A stretch of DNA of 64,000 bases from Puccinia triticina (lineage: Eukaryota; Basidiomycota; Pucciniomycetes; Pucciniales; Pucciniaceae). The first letter of the stretch is position 1. Every line of letters begins with the position of its first letter. Both the position numbers and the translations under genes were made by a program. This document shows, piece by piece, positions 1-10,342 of this stretch. The notes beneath the pieces are model-generated. The model was not told where the DNA came from and did no database searches. It saw only the letters and a program-made list of their open reading frames with translations. The stretch is taken from the NCBI RefSeq assembly GCF_026914185.1, contig NC_070567.1, positions 2,816,001 through 2,880,000 of the forward strand. The letters run 5' to 3'.

Positions 1-2
1 AG

Positions 3-158
3 AAAGCTTACCAAGAGGCTATTGAATTAGATAAATCCCATTTTGAAGGGATAAACTCATTGGAGAAAGATCATCAAAAATTGACTCAACTGCTTTTGGG
101 ATTTGAAGAGTCGGAAAAAAGGATTCTATTTCAGTATATGAACTTCACAAAGTGTTGA
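3..158 (+). CDS. 3' end of a TPR-like host gene (partial)
   Basis: Fifty-one codons are open from the first bases of the window to a TGA at 156-158. The peptide begins KAYQEAIELDKSHFEGIN, which resembles the second helix of a tetratricopeptide repeat (AYQEAIELD-type), followed by a charged helical tail ending in NFTKC. The rest of the gene lies outside the window, so no product can be named. It is the only sequence at the left edge that looks like an ordinary host gene. The downstream DNA to 1031 is AT-rich and non-coding, as expected for a 3' flank. TPR assignment is inference from a single motif. Confidence 0.5.
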   Translation, partial: KAYQEAIELDKSHFEGINSLEKDHQKLTQLLLGFEESEKRILFQYMNFTKC

Positions 159-1031
159 ATTTATGTCTCTTCTTCATTTCTCACTCCAAATTCCCAACTC
201 CTAAAGTTTATTTTTTCTGCTTTTAGTCATCCATACACCATAGTCTGTTAGATTTCTTGTTATGTATGTCTGACCAATACACAGTGTAGTGTTTGAACCC
301 CGGTGTCCCTGGCTCATCAACACTCTAGCGCTGCATATACTTTTGTGTGAAATGCTCTAGAAAGCTTCTTTATTTTCATTGCATATTCATTTTACCTCAA
401 CCACATTTTGCCCACTTGTCCCTTAATATTTGTTGGAATTCTGTCAGATTCCTTTTACTTTCACCTCCAAAACTTGTTTTATATCATTCTCAAGCATTGT
501 CAGAGTCACCGTTAGTACAGAGGTTATCACACCATGTAGTCTAGAACCGTGAGTAGTAGATAAAATTTTGTCATACGTGTATAAAGCATATTCTCTGAGA
601 TAGAATACTTGAAACTTGTCTTGTAGTCACCTTCCTTTTATTTTTTCTTCCAACCACATTTTGGCCGCCTGTTGTTAGTCTACTTAAACCTAGTATAAAA
701 CCAGCAATTAAAAGACATCGGTTCTCCTCCTCCATTTATCCGCGCCATTTCCTGAACCACATCCAGTGAGATCTCCTACTCACTTGCCCTTTTTCTTGGT
801 CTCTAAGAGACCCATCTCTTGCCTTGTCCTTTGATTCTGATCCTCAAAACTCATAATTTCAACATTATTGAAATTAAAGCTGGAGACATCACTGGCTCAT
901 TGAGACTGAGACTGTAAATCTGCAAGACTTCAAAGGACTAAGAGTAATGCATTTCATCAGGTCTTTGTACAAAAGATGAGAGCAAAATTTAGAAAAGGAA
1001 AGAGAAAGTAAATGGTGGGCTCTGTTTCATA
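159..1031. other. Non-coding 3' flank
   Basis: AT-rich sequence without a convincing coding frame. The short open frame around 347-544 has low-complexity hydrophobic composition and no recognisable domain. No repeat structure was seen until the inverted-repeat element that starts at 1039. Confidence 0.5.
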
Positions 1032-1038
1032 CCTAAGA

Positions 1039-1605
1039 CAACAATGGGAAGTTACACCACATGAAGTAACTCGTTGAACAAGCAAGTCCGATGAGTGATC
1101 GGACTGAATTGGTCCGACGAGTTCAGCAGCCCAGCAGTGCCAAACTGCAGAACTCGTCGGGCAAACCCAGTCCGAGCACTCGTCAGCCTGGCGTGTCCGA
1201 CAAATTAATTTATGCAGTGTTACTTATGTTACGTTATCCAGCGGGATTTTTGTAACATAACTTCCCACCGTTACTAGATAACGCGTTATTGTTATCTGGT
1301 GAAATGTTCCTGCGCTTGTATGTATAACGTAACGGAGGGGACTTTCTGCCTTGATGCCGCAAAAAATAACGCCGATAACGCGCTAACTGCATTATCTGGC
1401 GTAAAGGCACCGTAAAATGGGCAAAAAACCCGCGTTATCCGCACGTTATCCTCTCCAGATTGCGGGGGATGACGTAACGGGTCTAATAAAACAGAAAAAA
1501 AAAATGTAACTAAAACAACGCTGCCGTTAGCACAACAATAACGGCACCAATTCAATTACGTTATCTGTTACTTTTTGTTACGGATAAAGTAACCTCCCAT
1601 TGTTG
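1039..1605. mobile_element. 567-bp TIR element with 7-bp target duplication
   Basis: The left end starts CAACAATGGGAAGTTAC and the right end finishes GTAACCTCCCATTGTTG, an inverted repeat of 17 bp with one mismatch. Both ends are flanked by CCTAAGA (1032-1038 and 1606-1612), a 7-bp target-site duplication. The interior codes for nothing convincing. It holds an inverted GTCCGA/TCGGAC/CGACGAG-rich segment (1087-1200) and many copies of GTTA/TAAC and GTTATC (1215-1590). It is therefore a non-autonomous DNA transposon. The duplication length would suit a hAT-like element, but the superfamily is not certain. Confidence 0.8.
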
Positions 1606-1612
1606 CCTAAGA

Positions 1613-2480
1613 GCAGGATTGCATTGTGACAGGCAGTGATACAGGAGATACGCTGATGTGAAAAATAATGAGAATATGGATCTGGTGCAAGATCATGAGA
1701 TAAGAAGAGGATATAAGAGATTTTAATAATCAGGATATTGGGATGAGGGTGTCAATATACTGAAGGGACTCGTGAGCAAAGAACTGGTTTATGGGTGAAT
1801 GTAAGTGCTAGACTAGAGTCCAAGGTGGCTATGCCGCCGTACTTTCAAGGGCATCAGCTTGACAACCCCCTGAGTGCCCTTGGGCCTTAGCCAGTTGAGA
1901 TCCTGCCCCCCAACTTTGAATTTTGAATTGCATTTTGGCTCAAATATGAAAGAAACTTGATTCATTTACACATCACATGAAGTTTCTATCATATCTGCAG
2001 TGAATAGTATGTATCTGAGCTAAATTTCACCAATAAAAGCATCAAGTAGTATGAGAAAAATCACATCTAAGAAACACCAAGTCTTGCTGTAGAAACAATA
2101 TTGAAAGTATTCTACACCAACTGTCTTGGCAAAGGAATTCCAATGGTTTTACCCCATACCATGAATTTAATGGTAGAAGTTTCTGATACCACAAATGCAA
2201 ATGTATACATTTCTTGCCGGCTTCAAGATTATGAAACAAATTATGGAAAGTGATCTCAGTCCCACAAAAAAAGTAAAAGGAAAAAAGAAAACAGAGTTTT
2301 GATTAATCACCTACCCCCTATTTTTCAAAAAATAAGACTGGAGGTGTAAGTTTATGTACATATATCCATGAATATAACTGTATGTTCATATCAAGCATTT
2401 AGTGACAACCAAAAGCTAGAGAGAGTAAGCCAATGATCTCCTGACACCAGCCTGTTTGATAAGATTGCTGCTGTCTCAAG
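1613..2480. other. Non-coding stretch
   Basis: AT-rich sequence with no convincing gene. The short open frames near 2042-2239 and 2399-2671 lack recognisable domains and run into repeats. Confidence 0.4.
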
Positions 2481-2565
2481 TTGAGACATCTCAACGGCCG
2501 GCTGTGTTGCCCAAAGAAACCAATCAACCGTTTGGCCAGTGACGTCTTTGGGCTACTTGGCAAAC

Positions 2566-2645
2566 AACCACCGCGCAGCGCTAAAAAAAGCGCTGATATA
2601 GCGCAGCGCAGCGCGGCCGCGCTTTCAGCGCGTGCAAAAAGCGGA
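2566..2645. repeat. GCGC-rich palindromic tract
   Basis: Dense run of GCGC, AGCGC and GCGCAGCGC words. The same word set recurs at 3189-3400, 8088-8325, 28230-28815 and 38925-39315. Composition differs sharply from the AT-rich surroundings. No coding role is evident. Confidence 0.5.
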
Positions 2646-2699
2646 TCAGTAGCGGGTGTGAAGTCTCCCACTTCCGAGTATGGTAAACCCTACCATTTC

Positions 2700-3180
2700 T
2701 CTATTTAAGGTAAAGGCCTCTGGCCATCTTCTCCCTCGTGTTGACCGCTCTCGGTCTCTTCCATGTATCTGTTCAACCCTGCTGCCCGCCGCTCTCGGCA
2801 TCTCCGTTTCATTGTATGCCGCTCCCGGCGAAGACTGTTTATCTACTTCCAGCCGCTCTCGGCTCTATATCCTATATATAGCCTTCGTGGCTTCCTTGGT
2901 CATCTATGAGACCTCTGTTTATCCAAACCTTGTATACTAGATTACCTTATTCGCGAACGGACTTCTCCAAGTCCGGCCACTCCCTTTGTATCCTCTCGAG
3001 ACCTTATAGAGCTCATCCATCCAATGAGACTCCCTTGTAGCTCTTTTGTCTTCTCTTATCGAGCTGTTCCACCCCTAGATCTATAAATAGAACCTCTCTA
3101 CCCTGCAATGGAACACCAACCCAGTTCGCTCGTATATTTCCCGCTCTCGAAACCGGCGAGCATCACACGGGTTCCGCTAT
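2700..3180 (+). mobile_element. Possible LTR fragment with TATA box
   Basis: Pyrimidine-rich sequence with repeated CCGCTCTCGG words (2747-2870) and a promoter-like CTATAAATAG at about 3081-3090, followed by AACCTCTC. It lies upstream of a gag-like start at 3650-3750. This resembles the promoter-containing part of an LTR retrotransposon, but a paired LTR, primer-binding site or pol gene was not found. Assignment is tentative. Confidence 0.3.
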
Positions 3181-3188
3181 TGCTATCG

Positions 3189-3405
3189 CTAAGAAAAGCG
3201 CAAAATATTTTCGCCTGAATTCCAAAAGCGCCAGCGCAGCGCAAAACGTTGCGCTATTGCTAAAAAACTGCGCAGCGAGAGCGCAATCGCCGTAAAGCGC
3301 GCTAAGTACCGCTAGAAGAGCGCTACCCGCTGTCACTGCGCAGCGGCATACGGCTGCGCCTGCCTATACCCAAAGAGCGCTACCCGCTATGACTGCGCAG
3401 CCATA
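3189..3405. repeat. GCGC-rich palindromic tract
   Basis: AGCGCAAAA, GCGCAGCGC and AGCGCTACCCGCT words repeated in both orientations. The phrase GAGCGCTACCCGCT occurs twice (about 3317 and 3374) and a related GCGCTACCCGCTG occurs at about 8278, so this tract and the one at 8088-8325 belong to one family. Confidence 0.5.
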
Positions 3406-3454
3406 TGGACGCGCACGTCTATCACCCCGGTGGGCCTGAGCCCAACCTGATCAA

Positions 3455-3644
3455 CTGTCCAGGACCATATCCTCGACCTTCATATGATCATATCTCATCC
3501 CTGCTATCCGGTTCCCCTACGCTTGGCTCAACCAGGCATGGCAGATATACTGTCCAGGACCATATCCTCAACCTTCATATGATCATATCTCATCCCCGCT
3601 ATCTGGTTACCCTACGCTTGGCTCAACCAGGCATGGCAGATATA
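3455..3644. repeat. 95-bp tandem duplication
   Basis: CTGTCCAGGACCATATCCTC begins at 3455 and again at 3550, and each copy ends GGCATGGCAGATATA. The copies differ by a few substitutions (for example CGACC/CAACC and CCGGTTCC/CTGGTTAC). This is a two-unit direct repeat in probable retrotransposon leader sequence. Confidence 0.75.
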
Positions 3645-3648
3645 TCCA

Positions 3649-3750
3649 ATAGCAATGATGATACTCTGTCAACCCCCCCAAATATTCCCAATTCCAACCC
3701 CGGAGCACCTGAATCTGTTCGACGTGAATCGACTTGTCTCTGCAGACCAA
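3649..3750 (+). pseudogene. gag-like N-terminal fragment of a retrotransposon
   Basis: The reading frame gives SNDDTLSTPPNIPNSNPGAP, a Ser/Pro/Asn-rich leader of the kind found at the start of copia-type polyproteins in rust fungi. It stops making sense at 3751, where a MITE is inserted, and no gag zinc knuckle, protease, integrase or reverse transcriptase follows. The call rests on composition and position only. Confidence 0.25.
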
Positions 3751-3933
3751 TTATGGTGTTCAAAGTTGGTTTGCATAATTTTATGCATGCATAAATCATA
3801 AAGTCATAAAAATATTTTGGTGAGGAAATTTTGTATCACATAATCAGACAGTCATATCCCCTGCAAAAAAGATTCTATGATTTTATGATTTATGCATGCA
3901 TAAAATTATGCAAACCAACTTTGAACACCATAA
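3751..3933. mobile_element. 183-bp MITE with about 50-bp TIRs
   Basis: Starts TTATGGTGTTCAAAGTTGGT and ends with its reverse complement. The inverted arms continue through TTTGCATAATTTTATGCATG and TAAATCATAAAG for roughly 50 bp each, leaving a short centre, so the whole element can fold into one hairpin. A related element lies at 33817-34014 and half-copies occur around 33275-33330. The TTATGG/CCATAA termini make the duplicated target ambiguous. Confidence 0.8.
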
Positions 3934-3986
3934 ATGTCTCAACCTGGGTTCATACCTACCTCATCCGACTCTTGCTGAGCCGTTGT

Positions 3987-4005
3987 CCCCCCCCCCCCCC
4001 CCCCC
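3987..4005 (+). repeat. Poly-C tract
   Basis: Nineteen consecutive C residues, at the 5' edge of the hAT fragment. A second long C run lies at about 8023-8041, just after the hAT 3' end. Such runs are prone to sequencing length error. Confidence 0.9.
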
Positions 4006-4174
4006 AAAGAAAACTAAGTCAAAGCAACCATCTGCCGCCATGGTCATTGAAGATGAATCAGCCTCCAAACCCAAAGAGAATGCTCTCCAAGCTAGGAAAA
4101 AAGCGCAACAAAAGGATTGGTAACAATTATTTTAATCAAAATTAAAATGATAATATGTTTTTTGATTCTAACTA

Positions 4175-6158
4175 TAGTGCATCAAGCCCGTCTGGGCACA
4201 TGCACAAGTTTGGGGGTGAAAAGCCCAAGCCCGCTTGGCCGAGCCCAAAGCGCGCGTGGCACACCCAAAACCCCCGCTTGGCACATGGCCAAGTTGGCGG
4301 GGTTCGGCACAAAGCCCCGCTTGGCCGAGGCCAAACGAGGGTGCCACGCACACTAAAGCTCACCATTCCATGGTGAAGGGGTCATCGCACCCCTTCCTCA
4401 CTGTCATCACTTTCCAGATTTGCATGTTAGGGTTATTCATTGCTAGCTATATCACATAGATGTATATTACTACTATTTAGATACATTTTTTATCTTTATT
4501 TTTATTTTTATTTATTTATCGATGTGTAATACATAATAATAATAGTAATAAGCATTAGAATACCTAATTTTAGGAAGGGGCAGCCAAGATGGGCCCAGTG
4601 ATTTCCTGGTATTCAGAACATGGGCGGTAAAGACGCCGACAATGAGAAAAAAAATGGGTTGACTTTTCCGGGGTAATTGCTTCGTTGATTGCGTTCTTGA
4701 TCTCGGTAACTAAAGCTGTTTGATTGGGCGGCTCTTTTGATCGGACATAGGTTTTAATCGAGTGAAAGCTGTACTCGATTGGATTGAGGAACGGGGAGTA
4801 TTTCGGAAGGAATTCGATCTGAATCGATTTCGAGGTGCTGAGCGATTGTCGGACCTCGTCAAAGCGCTCGCCTCGGTGGATCGGAGCATTATCGATGATG
4901 ATTATAGAATCGGGAGGAAGCCTAGCACCAAGGCTCCCAAGGAAGAGGCAGAACTGATCCGCGCCTACCCCCTTAGCCTTGGTGTTGTCCGCGTTGAGGA
5001 GTTTGTGATAGACGAAACCCTCCTCCGACAGGGCACCTATCAAGGTCACCTGCTTTGCCTTGGGTACAAGACTCAAGACAGCAGGTTGGCCTTGATTCAA
5101 CGCAAAAGTCAGCAAGAAACCAAAAAAGAAAGGAAGAGAAAACACCTACCGGAGGGAGCATATCCGTGAGATCGACCCGAGTGAAGATCGAATCCAGCCT
5201 CATCAACGTACACGACCTTCCGCCCAAGATCAAGCCCACGGCGATTCACAAAATTAGCCCGTTGCTGAGTAAGGTAGGGCTGATTCCACGACGCCGGTAT
5301 GTTGGTAGCCTGTTTCCATGATATGTCCATATCATGGATCAGGTTGCTGATTGCCTGAGTCGATATTTTGACGTCGAACTCGTCCTTGAGGAACTTAGCA
5401 AGCTCTGGAAGTGTAGTCGAGGATCGCTGATCAAGCTGCATGAGGATCTCAGTCTTCATCTCGTCGGTGAACTTGCTGGGGCGTTTTTTTTGCGTCTTGA
5501 CAAGGTTTGGATCTTCAGCTTTGATACGCTGAATTTGACGTCGCGATACTTTGAAGGTTTTCTCAGCATCAACCACCTTCATACTGCTTCCAATAACATT
5601 CTCGCGTATGAGTTCGCGGACCTCGGGTTTAATCATTGCATTTGGTTTTTGTTCTTTATGGGCAAGTCGATCGTTTTCGTAGGTTCGTTTATCATCGATC
5701 TTGGCTTTGGCCTTTTTGATTACTTCCTGTTGAGCAATCTTCTTGTTCACATCCCGCAGATCCTCGACGAGTGCCTTGGCCTTTTCTTGATTTGCCTTGA
5801 GCTCCAGTTCCTCGGAGGTGGACATCTACAAAAAAGTGGTCAACAAGAAAAAAACCCTCAATCAGAAAAATGGACTCAGCAGTCACTAAGTAGTAGAAAT
5901 TTACTCACCTGGAAAGATTTTTTGTTCTTGTGTTGTTGTTGAGTGGGTGTGGTGGGTGGTTGAGGTGTAGTTGCCGGCACGGCTGCCGGTGATCTCATCG
6001 GCCCAGAGCTTGGGGCCGGCCAGGCAAGACTTGGGCATGTGCCAAGATCCGCGGCCCGCCCAACCTCCCCGATCAAGCCCCCTGGGCACCCCCCAAACCC
6101 CCGGTGGCGCTCGGCCGCGCGGGACTGGGGCATGTGCCCAGACGCGCTTGATGTACTA
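4175..6158 (-). mobile_element. Complete IS630/Tc1-mariner-like transposon
   Basis: The ends are inverted repeats: TAGTGCATCAAGCCCGTCTG at 4175 and, on the other strand from 6158, TAGTACATCAAGCGCGTCTG, both continuing GGCACATGC. Each end is flanked by TA (4173-4174 and 6159-6160), the usual Tc1/mariner target duplication. The 1,984-bp element carries one spliced transposase gene on the minus strand. Subterminal DNA at both ends is GC-rich (CTTGGCC and GGCACA words). The insertion lies in an intron of the hAT gene. Confidence 0.93.
4570..5825 (-). CDS. IS630/Tc1-like DDE transposase (two exons)
   Basis: Cut-and-paste transposase of the DDE_3/IS630-Tc1 group. Exon 1 is 5825-5150 and exon 2 is 5090-4570, split by a 59-bp GTAGGT...CAAG intron (5149-5091). 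Together they give 398 residues without a stop. The N-terminal part has a helix-turn-helix region (FKVSRRQIQRIK). The catalytic core shows VYVDEAGF (first Asp), IIIDNAPIH (second Asp) and SPFLNPIEYSFHSIK (third acidic residue, Glu). The splice joins ...HGYAPSG to QPAVLSLV..., the spacing expected for the family. The start ATG at 5825 gives MSTSEELELKANQEK. All catalytic residues and both ends are present, so the copy could be active or recently active. Confidence 0.9.
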
Positions 6159-8022
6159 TATTAGTTGCATACATCAAATCATCTCTAGGTTTTTGCAGGT
6201 GTCAAACAAGTCGCAAGGCGCACTGGAAATTCAATCACTATAGATACGGCGCAGGACTCAGACAAAGCTAACAAAAAGGCACCAGCGCACAAGACCAAAA
6301 ACCTGGATCTTGACAAGGATGGCTTTTCAAAGATTTGGTCGTACTTCTACCCTGCAGGCAAAGGACCCAAGAAAGTAAGCTTATTCTTGTTTCAAGGTTT
6401 TTGAACCATTATTTCCTTTAAAAAATGCCTTATCAATACCTTTAATCTGTGTAGGAAGCCGGCTCAGATGCCTTTGCATGTCAATGGTGCCCAAATCAAT
6501 TCAAAGCATCCTCAAGATCCAATTACAACCTCAAGATTCATTGCAATGGGGCAACTAGTGAAGCAGCTCGACCACGACCAGCCTGCCCTGGCCAATCAGA
6601 TGCAATCAAAGCTGGCGCCATACTTCCCCCATCTGCCACAGATCTCACTGCAGAAAAGAAAGATCAAGCTTTGGAATTAGAAGAAATGGAGCAACTGAAA
6701 TATGTATTTCTCCATTAGATTCTAGGTACAATTTGTGAGATAAAGGAAATGAATATAAATCTTTATCTGTGTACCTGAAAGCAGGCTAAGAAGTGCCTGT
6801 GGCTTGAGTGAGTTTGGAGAAAGATGGGCGAGGGGCAGTGGTCGTTGTAGATCATCAACTGCAGTGCGCCGGCCACAATCTCCTCAACATCAGCTTCTTT
6901 CTGTCTTGTCTATGTGGCTACAAGACCTAGGCTTACAAGCTTGCGTTTGCTATTGCAGTTGCTTGGTCTTGTCCTGGGATAAGGTGTTATACGCTGTTTC
7001 TTGAGCTGCATAACAAACAGGATTTGGACGTGCATTTTAGGAATCAGAATCTCAAATCTCTTTATTATTGGACGTGTGGACCACAAAGGCAAGCCACAAA
7101 GCCTCCATCGGTATCAACTGCTGCTACATCAATCAAGAATGGAAGTACATTTGCCAACACCTCTTGCTCAAGTATATATCTTGGCATCACAATGGGAAGT
7201 ATTTAGCTACCCCATTTGTCAATGTCCTTGTCAAGCATGATCTTCATGCCAAGATAAGTTATCAGGAATGTGATAACGTCATCATGGCTACCTTTCTTCA
7301 TCCGGCATGGTGGATGATGCTATTCACCATGCGCTTCAAGACTCACGTTTCTTGCATCACCAAGCTTGTTCACAGAAAGTTTGATGATTTGAAAGATGAA
7401 ATCAAAATACTTCAACCAGAACCATCCACATCAAAGGCTACACAGTCAGAAAACAATGGAAGCCCAACCGAGTCTGAATCTGAGGATGAATTCAACTACT
7501 ACCCTACTAACTTGGCAACCATTGAGATCAACAACAAGCTTGAGCGCTACAATAAAGGCAAATTTCTCTTGGACAAGAAAGGCAACCTTTTGGGCTGGTG
7601 GAAGGTGACACCTCTTTTCCTGGTTCTGAATTTTAATGTGTAATCATCAATGATTCATATTGCAGGTACATGCCAAGGATTCCCCTGTTCTAGCTTCCTT
7701 AGCAAGGGATTATCTGGCTTTTCCAGCAAGCTTGGCAAGCGTGGAGCGTACTTTCTCAGCAGCAGCAAGGATATGCCCTTCTGGTAGGTCTGGTCTAGCC
7801 AAACGCACAATCAAACAATGTATAAGCAGCCACATGTGGCTACGTGATAAGATCAAGCTTGGCGGACCTTTCTTGGATTGTCAAGCGGTAATTCAAGCTA
7901 GTGAGAAGAACAAGAAATTTGTGAAGGACAAGAAACAGTTGGCAAAGAAGATAAAATACTACAGTAGAAAATGATCATGAAAATGTTCTACTCCCCTCTT
8001 TTATGCCCCTAATTTGTTGCAC

Positions 8023-8041
8023 TCCCCCCCCCCCCCCCCCC
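8023..8041 (+). repeat. Poly-C tract
   Basis: Long C homopolymer between two short CTTTTATGCCCC/CTTCTATGCCCC phrases, just 3' of the hAT remnant. It may mark the edge of that element. Confidence 0.8.
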
Positions 8042-8087
8042 TTCTATGCCCCTTTTTAATTTTTTATTTACTCATACACAAAATGAA

Positions 8088-8325
8088 AAGCAGCGCTATT
8101 ATGCGCTTTTTTTAGCGCAAAGCGCGCTTCATGCGCTAAAACGTAGCGCACTAGCGCTACAACCCTGCTATTGTAGCGCGCTAAAAATTTCCATTTTTTT
8201 TGCCTTAAGCCCCAAAAGTGCAAGCGCAAGCGGGAATGCGCTACATATTAGCGCAGCGCAGCAGAACAAAAACGCGCTGCGCTACCCGCTGCACTGTGCT
8301 ATCTGCAGCGCAGCGCTTACACTGT
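8088..8325. repeat. GCGC-rich palindromic tract
   Basis: Same word family as 3189-3405: TAGCGC, GCGCTA, GCGCAGCGC and GCGCTACCCGCTGCACTG. It lies immediately outside the left flank of the giant element and forms the 3' part of the interrupted reading frame 8282-8585. No gene is supported within it. Confidence 0.55.
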
Positions 8326-8585
8326 TGTGAGCAGGCAGGAGGTTTGAAGGTGTCTTTTGTTGGTCCTCTCGGGGAGGCATAATTTTGGTGTAGATGGAAT
8401 GAAGCATGGGCTGGTTTAGCGCGGCGAGTTTTTGGGAGGAGGAGTTCAAAGCAAGCAAAGACCATTGAGGAGAAGTAAGCTCATTGATCCAGCGGCTAAA
8501 GCGGCTGGTAGAGGTTTGAGTAGGCCATCTGACCACCTGAGGATGTCCCTGTACCAAAATAGAGATGTACATACTTGGAAGAAGC
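8282..8585 (-). pseudogene. C-terminal half of a reading frame split by the giant element
   Basis: On the minus strand the frame reads LLPSMYISILVQGHPQVVRW from the target duplication onward and continues for about 100 codons to a stop at 8282. The other half is at 49371-49439, where the same duplicated bases encode WLLP. Removing 8586-49370 and one copy of GGAAGAAGC joins SFKSWLLP to SMYISILV in frame. The protein is not recognised and its last part overlaps a GCGC repeat, so it may be an exon or a chance open frame. The continuity across the insertion is the informative point. Confidence 0.45.
8577..8585. other. 9-bp target-site duplication, left copy
   Basis: GGAAGAAGC directly abuts the left end of the giant element and is repeated directly after its right end at 49371-49379. 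The bases further out differ (ACTT on the left, CATG on the right), so the duplication is exactly 9 bp. Confidence 0.88.
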
Positions 8586-9192
8586 AACACTGCAAGAGCT
8601 ACGCTTCGCTACAAAAAGCGGTGCTTTTGCGTAGCGAAGCGGAAACACGCTACTCTGGATCCAGAGTAGCGTTAGCGCTAGCGGAAAATCACTACTTTGA
8701 GCGGTAGCAAAGCGCCAGAACCGCTACTGCAGTTTTGGCCTGCGCGTAGCGAAGCGCTTTTTTTTGGCGCTTCGCTACAGTTTAGCGCAGCGGAAAAATT
8801 GACGCTTTTTGGCACTTTTTGGCGCTAATAGCGCTTTTTATCGCCAAAAGCGTAGCGAACCGGGTCGCTTTTGTGCCAAAAGCATAGCAGGCATGTCTGC
8901 CTTTTGGTGGAAAATGCCAGAAATAGTACACAAACATCAATCCTCCATCATTTTATGATGTGCAGTATTCATGTTTGAATGGTGCTATGGTAGCGCAGAA
9001 AAATTGCTACAGTAGCGTTTTTCCGCTACTATAGCAAGAAGCGTAGCGGATTGCCGCTACTCTGCGCTAAAAAAAGCACACTATTTTCTTTATTTTTTTC
9101 CCCTTAAAAAATGTAGCAAATGGCAAAGCGCCAAGCCCGCTACAAAACACCAGGGAAGAAAGTGTGGCACTCTTTAGAGAGTGCCCAACCAT
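8586..9192 (+). repeat. Left terminal inverted repeat of the giant element
   Basis: The outer module (AACACTGCAAGAGCTACG...) and inner module (9150-9192, CACCAGGGAAGAAAGTGTGG and the palindrome GGCACTCTTTAGAGAGTGCC at 9166-9185) both recur inverted at the right end. Between them the left copy carries about 500 bp of GCGTAGCG/CGCTACGC-type repeats, including a hairpin around 8652-8672 (CTACTCTGGATCCAGAGTAG). The right copy lacks most of this. Confidence 0.8.
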
Positions 9193-10342
9193 AATTTTAT
9201 GTGTCGAGTGGTCCAATGTGACTGATGTGCCAGCTGCAACATAGGTCCAACCTTCCCTGCAACCCACTGTGTATTGCAGACAACAGCATGGTGTTGTTGT
9301 TGTTAACTCATTCTGTATGTTTATGACTCAGCTTCCCTTGCATTCCATTTGAACCTATTTGGGCGTATGCTTTTTGGGATGACTGGTTCTTGTTGTGGAA
9401 TTCCTGCTCCCCACATCAATCTGGTCTGAGCCACAATCTAGGAGATGTGTTCTTGGGCAACCTTGCTTCCATCCAGGGTGTCGATCAGTTCTGAATGGGC
9501 AGAGGCACAGAATAAATCACAACCTGTGACACACTATGGTAAATTCCATGCCACAAACCTGGGAAAATGTGATGCGAGATGCAAAGGCGCCATTGCGGAA
9601 GAAGGGGAGTTCTATGAAAAGTTCTTGTTACTGCTTGAAATTCCTGTGCACTTCTTGATTTATTTCAGGCAGATCACTGCTTTGTTTCTGATTGCAAGTT
9701 GAATTTGGCCCAACGGCGGGGTCCGCCAGGCTGCAGAAAGATGTCATTGGGACTCCTTGGTTCAGCCCATCTAACCCTTGAATGAGTGGGGGCCTCTGCC
9801 CCCCAAAAATTCCCCTTGGCTTTCTTTCTTTGAAACCACAAGGGTACAAATTGCCGCTATTTTGCATGGGCAGCTTGTTTCACTGCACTCAATCAGGGGA
9901 GCAGCGGATGGCCCTGTCAGGCTGTGTGTCAGGTGGAAAGGTTGAGCTGCAGCTAAATGGCAGCAGCGTAATGATATCCTACAACTTCTGGATGATCGAA
10001 TAGCAGTCAATGTTATGTGATGAGCAATCATCCATTGCATGAGGGTGGGCCCCGCTGCATAGCTCAAAGTTTCCCACTCTGTAGTCACTCACAGAACACC
10101 TGTCTCCAGAACAATTGTGTCATGGTTGAATTGGATTCGCTCGCACCTGAGCAATGCTGACCATTAGCCCAGCTGTGAGTGAGATTGGTGATGATGTTTC
10201 CTTGTTTGTAATGTTTGGTATTGCAGCATGTTGGTAACTTGTGGACATGTGTGTAATGATTTTCTGCGTTCCGGTCCAAACAGATGGCTAACATACCAAG
10301 CTGACCAGCCAAACATTGCCACCTGAACAACACGCTTTGTGG
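9193..10342. other. Left sub-terminal non-coding DNA of the giant element
   Basis: No convincing gene. Short open frames on both strands lack domains, codon continuity or splice partners. A segment with GGGGCC/CCCC words lies at 9700-9830. Confidence 0.4.

Larger units (their letters stand above)
4006..7974 (+). pseudogene. Decayed hAT transposase gene (BED finger + dimerisation domain)
   Basis: Recognisable pieces occur in order. A basic leader (4006-4121) is followed by an intron that begins GTAACA at 4122 and ends TTTTTGCAG near 6198. An exon (about 6199-6374) leads into a BED-type zinc finger (6456-6690; FACQWCPNQF then NLKIHCNGA). A late catalytic-domain segment ends LLGWWK at 7604. After a 61-bp intron (7605-7665), the C-terminal dimerisation domain follows with ASVERTFSAAARI and ISSHMWLRDKIKLGG, ending TGA at 7972. 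Most of the catalytic core expected between the finger and the C-terminal part is missing or unreadable (6720-7230). The leader frame does not join cleanly to the next exon. It is a dead copy, and a complete IS630/Tc1-like element sits inside its first intron. Confidence 0.8.

Noticed and set aside
4160..4460. Overlapping open frames on both strands near the left end of the IS630/Tc1 element.
   Set aside because: They arise from GC-rich sub-terminal repeat DNA; the transposase is fully explained by the spliced minus-strand frame.
8282..8590. Annotating this minus-strand frame as a complete gene.
   Set aside because: Its first codons come from the duplicated target and element end; the natural N-terminal part is 41 kb away at 49371-49439.
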